A stretch of DNA of 64,000 bases. It comes from Rhodeus uyekii (taxonomy: Eukaryota; Chordata; Actinopteri; Cypriniformes; Acheilognathidae). Made by a program: the position numbers and the translations under genes. Below the pieces are notes generated by a model, which worked only from the letters and a program-made list of their open reading frames with translations, ran no database searches and was not told the origin of the DNA. The stretch covers positions 1,240,001 to 1,304,000 of the forward strand of contig JAWRVZ010000158.1 of the NCBI GenBank assembly GCA_037043235.1, written 5' to 3'. How positions within the stretch are numbered: position 1 is the stretch's first letter; each line of letters starts with the position of its first letter. Positions 58,801 through 64,000 of the stretch are shown here, in pieces.

Positions 58801-61011
58801 AGGTTTAATGAGTGTAAATGGTTTATATCTAAGTGCAAAAGAGGAACTGGGAAGGAGCTCATTATGTACTCAGTGATTATCACCTGCATATTAAGTGTTG
58901 TTAATAGTTATGGAAATCCTCAACTTACACTTGATGTGAAGTGTCATTATAAGGGCTCAATATAACGACATTGTTTAAGGAAAAATTACATTCGTAAAAA
59001 GTAGCACTTAAAATTACGTTTTTGGATGTTAAAACACTTTCTTAGCCAAAGAAAAACATGTAGAGATGTTAATATAGATATTAATATATAAAAATTCTCT
59101 ACAATTAAGCAATTCAAATTTTATTTATCTAAAAAGCTTAACACTAGTGTTTTTTAGTTGTTTTTTGGAAGGCTACCAATCGCAAAGAGTGGAAGGATTG
59201 GGAAACCTGTTTGAAAGCAAACATTAGGTGTGTTCAACTTCGACAGGCCTTATTGATCAATGAGTTAAAGAGTTAAAAACTGTCAAGTTGGACACAGAAG
59301 ATCAAATGGATTAGTTACAGCATTTGTTCAATGAACAGAGTCTTTAGACGATTACATATAGCAGACCACGTGTACTGCATGCTATAGTGCTTTTACTGTA
59401 TGTATGAGAAGAAACTACTAAAATTTGAATTTGTGACGTCATGCGCACCCATATTACATGCTACCTATATATGCGTGGTATTTCTTTAAAAAGTCACATT
59501 GCCGGCTACTGGCCTGGCATGAATAAAACAACATTTTTGTCATTTTTCGCAGATCCGTTTTTCAAAAGGATAGTTTTGAAAATGGTGTTGTTTGTATACG
59601 GAAAACAAAAAAGGAAACTGTTTCCATTTTTAGTACATCGTTGTCATGTAAACGTACCCTGGGGTCACATGAAAAGTGTTTTATAAACATGAACTGAGAC
59701 TGTCCTGAATGGGACTACTATAATGACTCCAGTTATCAGGATCATCTGCCCAAGAACAAGTCCACATATGTTACCATAGCAACCCAGTCCTCCTTTACGT
59801 CCCACTGTCATCCTCAGGGTCTTCCCGCTGTCAGTATGGTGCCTTAAATCACAGTTCAGGGGACAGGGACACATGCTAAAGCTTCTAAAGTTTGCTTCTC
59901 CAGACTTTTCCATTTCCATTTCTGTGGCCACTCCTGATCGAAAAGACTTATATTTCAAGCCTTATTTAAGAAGGATATTTTCATTTGTCCTGCTCTTTCA
60001 TGGCATGAAAATGATATCTACAATTACTATAAAAACACTGTAACTCTCACAATTCAAAACTTCTTTCCAGTCCAAAAAGTGAATTTATTGAAATATTATT
60101 GATGACTAATATTAGCAGCTCTTGCATTACTGTGTATCTTAACATGTCACTGAAAAGAGATGAGTTGATTCCTTCCGAAGCATCAACATTATACAGTGAT
60201 TATGTTAATGTGATTATGCTCATAATTAGAGTAAGCTCATGCACAAGACTGAAAACATGACAGAACAGGGAAAAAAATCACACTTCTGAAGCTCACGCAA
60301 CAGATTTACATAAAGCTCCATCAAAATGAGTCAGACCATGTAGTAAAGAGCCCAGTGAACAGGTCTATGAGCAGTGCAGAGACTTGAAAGAAAGAAAAAA
60401 AACAATTAACATGTATAAAGGATTGAAGGGATTTTAATTTGCTTAATCATTCATCTGGTTATTAAAGATGACTCAAAAAAAAATGTTTTCAACTCTCTTT
60501 AGTGAGGCAGTGAGGCAAACAAGTCAGCTTTTCTAAACTAAACAGTGTTACTGGCAGACTGGGAAAAGAGGTGATGCAACAATGTAAAATATGTGCAAAG
60601 GTGGTTTTTTTTTTTTTTACATTTAAGCATGAAAACCCATAGACCCCAAAAATAAAATCTTAATTATAAAATCTTCTTATAATATACTTTGTAAGAAGAC
60701 ATAATATAGCTTCTTTAACAATAACCAGACTTTAGTCAAATGCATGTGTAAATGTAACCAATGATCAATTCAGTCTGATGCGAACAGTTTGTGCAGCACA
60801 TTTCAGCCTCGGTTTTATGAATCTGTCAATTTAATACAGGCTTTGCAAAGAGGGTGTTATTGAAGTATGGGGATAATAGAACTATACTTAACACAAAAGC
60901 AAAGCCACAGCCGATGTTTGACAGAGCTGGAGAAGGCGCTCAACACTGTTTGCTCATTAAAGGGAACATTAGAAAGTCATAACAGCAAAAAAAAAAAATA
61001 ATAAAATAAAA

Positions 61012-61014
<3 letters not shown>
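58801..61014. other. Intergenic; possible MITE remnant at 59,440-59,660
   Basis: No gene. Bases 59,500-59,660 (CCGGCTACTGGCC, then CATGTAAACGTACCC) faintly resemble interior and end sequence of the element at 26,609. Otherwise AT-rich, with nothing defined. Confidence 0.4.

Positions 61015-61049
<35 letters not shown>
61015..61049. repeat. (TA)n microsatellite
   Basis: About 34 bases of pure TA after an A-rich leader. Confidence 0.95.
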
Positions 61050-61051
<2 letters not shown>

Positions 61052-61159
61052 TATCATCTCATGTGAGTGTGCATGAGCTTTTTTTAAGTATTAATTTCTT
61101 TCAGTGTAAAACATTTTATAAATGAGGAAATTTGACTTTATTTTTATTTTTTATTTACT

Positions 61160-61320
61160 TTCCTGTAGCTCAAACGGTAGAAATGGTGTTTGCAACGCCA
61201 AGGTCATGGGTTCGATTCCCAGGGAAAGCAAGAACTGATTAGAATGTGTCAATGTGTATCTTAAATGTAACGAAAGTCGCTTTGGATAAATGCGTCTACC
61301 AAAATCATAAGTGTAAATGT
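61160..61320 (+). mobile_element. tRNA-derived SINE, copy 5 (best preserved)
   Basis: CTGTAGCTCAAACGGTAGA resembles the A box. GGTTCGATTCC at 61,209-61,219 is a perfect B box. The CCAGGGAAAGCAAGAACTGA body and GAAAGTCGCTTTGGATAAATG tail follow. Confidence 0.88.
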
Positions 61321-61422
61321 TTTGTGTGGTACTGTAGGAATCTCTGTGGGATATTTAAAAATAAAAAATAAAAAAGTTTTTTTTTGTCTAGTTTTTGTAT
61401 CGTACCCATTTGTGACTTAATA

Positions 61423-61427
61423 CCCCC

Positions 61428-61458
<31 letters not shown>

Positions 61459-61470
61459 ACACACACACAC
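61423..61470. repeat. 22-base C run followed by (AC)n
   Basis: An uninterrupted C run of 22 bases joins 26 bases of AC, the same architecture as at 5,622-5,673. Confidence 0.95.
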
Positions 61471-61479
61471 AAGAAGCAG

Positions 61480-62110
61480 TCACATCAGCACACACAACAA
61501 CATTGGCAATCGCACACTGAAGAGAGTCGACATCCTTCCCACACCTGAGGTGGCAAAGCTCTCACCTCCCGATCGCATACAGGTGTGAAAGCAAATACAA
61601 TGGATCTTTATTCAGGTTGAATCACGTGAAGTCTCATCAAACGCAACACAGGTGCGCAACAGACTTTCGGATCATCAGACACTTTAGAAGTTGCATATTT
61701 GATCTAATCACTCCATCAAACAGCATGAGCAGGAAGAACCTAATCGTTCACTTCCAGAGAGCATCAACAAGGGTACACATCTGTAACGGGCCTGTGAATT
61801 TGTGTCATTCCATTAGGGAAATCAGTGCTGTATTTAACCCCGTTTGGCGTGATGGGAAGACAGCAACACCAGCCTCTATATATACAAGCTGCAGCTCCGC
61901 TCACACAACCCCCGCGGTTTCATTTTATGCAGTGCTGCATCATAAGGGAGAAAGAGGATAGAGTGATGTTTACCTATTCACACCTCTGATGAATGCAGGA
62001 GAATTGAATTCATGCTGAGAGTGGAATAATTGATTTGGACGGCAGCCGAGCCAGAAACATCTGGGGTCTTTCTCACACCGGCACACCTTCTGATGACATA
62101 ATAAAAAAAG
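61480..62110. other. Candidate conserved non-coding element
   Basis: Balanced, repeat-free block with CACACCTGAGGTGG and ACAGGTGTG E-box motifs at its start. The 114-codon frame at 61,617-61,961 has no recognisable domain. Confidence 0.3.
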
Positions 62111-63110
62111 GATGAACTGTGAGGCACAGTCATTTACACCAATATTACCCTGTAAATACATTTATGTTTAGTATAATAATCTCAAAGATATTCCCCAATG
62201 AAACGAATTAGCCTTTTCTTTACAGTTGTGGTGTGACTTTGTTAATCGGATCTTTAAGCATATTATTTAAGTCATCTTCAATTATCAGATTACTGTAAAC
62301 ACCAGATAACACATCTGCATTGCATTTAGTAGGATTGTCACTTGAATGCATCGCAGATATCTAAACGGGGCGTGCCAGTTGACGTTTGCGCCCTAACTTG
62401 GGGCTCTTTCCTCCTGCGCCCCGCTCCTGTTCCTGGCATCTGGTTCACTGAGTAAATTGGCTGTACAGACACCCTTCCTCGCTCTGCTCGGTTCTGTGGC
62501 GCTCCCATTTAAAAAGTGAGAAATTATAATTATCAGAATTATGCTTTTAATGATGCGTTAATTAGACTCCTACAGTGAGATTAGCAAGTGCTTATGAATT
62601 ATTAACTGTGAAGTCTTTCCAGAATTTTAACAGGCAGGACGCACTAAATTTGCTTTTTGGTGATTAGCGTTCTGGAAAATAACACAACAGACTGTGGTGC
62701 ATATGCTTATGATTACAACTTTAAGTGCATTTATTTAACTCTATCACACACCGGCGATTTTGTGCCAAGATTCTGTGCAACCAACTTCTCGGGCAAAGAG
62801 CCGTGCGGATTCGTACTTTCTCATTAACAGAAACATATGATGAATCATTCGCTGCCAAAAGTCTTTTTTAGCACGTGGCGGATATATATGGCGAGCGCTC
62901 TTTCTGTTTGGTGTTTTTGCTTTGATGCTTTGACAAGGTCACTGTAATGATGTATGTGCTTTCTTTGCTAATGCAATCGTCAAATCTTCTCCTCCACTCT
63001 GTCAACAGCAGTGAAAACAATGAGGATTCATAGCACACCTTCCCGAACCGCCCGTGAGCAACCACGATGGACGTTAAATAAACAAGCCTCCCCGCAGCCA
63101 ATCCCGGCCG
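62111..63110. other. Candidate conserved non-coding elements
   Basis: Bases 62,340-62,660 combine a GC-rich half (GCGCCCTAACTTGGGGC) with an AT-rich half dense in homeodomain cores (TTATAATTATC, TTTTAATGATGCG, GTTAATTAGAC, TGAATTATTAAC). Bases 62,740-63,110 are balanced and repeat-free. No coding signal in either. Confidence 0.35.
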
Positions 63111-64000
63111 GTGTCACATGAGCCAAACCTAACAGAGCATGGTAAAACTATTTGGGTAATCCCTAGTTGTAATAACTAAGGCAACTGTTTTGAATTGAGA
63201 GAGCAGCCTTTGGCCCAATATGGCCGCCCTCTTTAGCCCAGTGTGTAACGCTTGGTCTGAGCTGTCCAAACTTTTCAATGGAAATAGGCCTACTAATTTG
63301 CAGGACATGGGCACCACACCCCACTTGGCATGCATGAGTGAAGAGTGCACCCAGGATGCATCACACAAAAGACAATTTAAAGGGAAGTAAGACGCCTGCT
63401 CTTTGCCCGCAGTCCATTTTAAACAAATAACCAATAAATAACCCATGTCCAAATGGCCAATTTAGACAGTGCCAGTACCAATTGGTCTGCGGACTATTAG
63501 AGTGAACAAAAGAGACATCTAATTGAAGCTTACATCTGTGATGCCAAGCAAATGATGAGTTTTTAGACAGAGATCTTATTCTTTTTAGTACTACATACAA
63601 TTTAATCAGTCAGACTGGCCGATCTAGACCCCAATACAAAACAGAGGGGCCTTGTATCACCCTGAAAGTGTTTTCACTTAGATAAGAAGTAAATAAATGT
63701 ACATGAATTATTGATTCGACTGGAGAGGGAAATAGATCAGTTGCCCCAGAAATATTTGATCACAAAATACCTCAGAATAATAAATACCTAAACAGTTTTT
63801 AGGTTAATTGATCGAATATTGTGTTTCTGGAAAATAGTGATGCATAATAGTGATTTTTTGTTGATGAGGGATTTGTGTAGACTTTAATGTTTTTAGATTT
63901 GTGGAGTAAAAGTTATAGTTTTTTTTACATTGATGTAAAAGGATAGAATTAGATCCTTGGGGTAATGACGAATGAACAGATTGTTGCATGGATATTCAGT
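63111..64000. other. Intergenic, nothing recognised
   Basis: 63,150-63,650 is balanced sequence with overlapping minus-strand frames (63,129-63,600) that show no domain; the last 350 bases are AT-rich. Confidence 0.4.

Noticed and set aside
61160..61320. Possible tRNA gene with intact B box
   Set aside because: No cloverleaf acceptor pairing, and the downstream tail is shared with four other copies, so it is a SINE.

Overview
The window is vertebrate genomic DNA from a teleost, most likely a cypriniform (carp/zebrafish-type) fish. Three things point that way: two intron-containing genes with fish-like proteins, an AT-rich background with frequent microsatellites, and a dense load of short DNA transposons and tRNA-derived SINEs of kinds I know from zebrafish and carp. 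The species cannot be fixed from the sequence alone.

Layout. Positions 1-557 hold the 3' end of a DIRS-type tyrosine-recombinase retrotransposon: the last 51 codons of its recombinase, then a fold-back terminal structure with a perfect 57-bp inverted repeat. Positions 558-10,571 are intergenic, with several repeat families and a nested pair of DNA transposons (7,932-9,501). The first gene is gm2a (GM2 ganglioside activator, four coding exons, 10,572-12,748, + strand, 198 aa). A decayed partial duplicate of it, carrying recognisable exon 3 and exon 4 remains, lies at 14,142-14,558. After a repeat-rich spacer comes ccdc69 (coiled-coil domain containing 69, nine coding exons, 20,715-31,775, + strand, 313 aa), whose 3' UTR runs to a poly(A) signal at 32,749. 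GM2A and CCDC69 are also neighbours in mammals, so the pairing is conserved synteny. I see no evidence that the two products work together: one is a lysosomal lipid-transfer cofactor, the other a probably membrane-tethered coiled-coil protein.

From about 32.8 kb to 64 kb I find no credible protein-coding gene. This half contains microsatellites (including a 181-bp pure TG run), a Tc1-like transposase relic, a Tigger/pogo-like element inserted between two copies of a local duplication, more SINEs and MITEs, and several long, compositionally balanced, low-repeat blocks. Those blocks are candidates for conserved non-coding elements, but this cannot be tested here.

I found no novel multi-gene system. 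The observations I rate highest are the gm2a relic, inverted repeat copies flanking ccdc69 exons 4-8 (a possible exon-circularisation arrangement), the DIRS 3' terminus, a stop-free gm2a intron 1 whose length is a multiple of three, and a local duplication split by a transposon.
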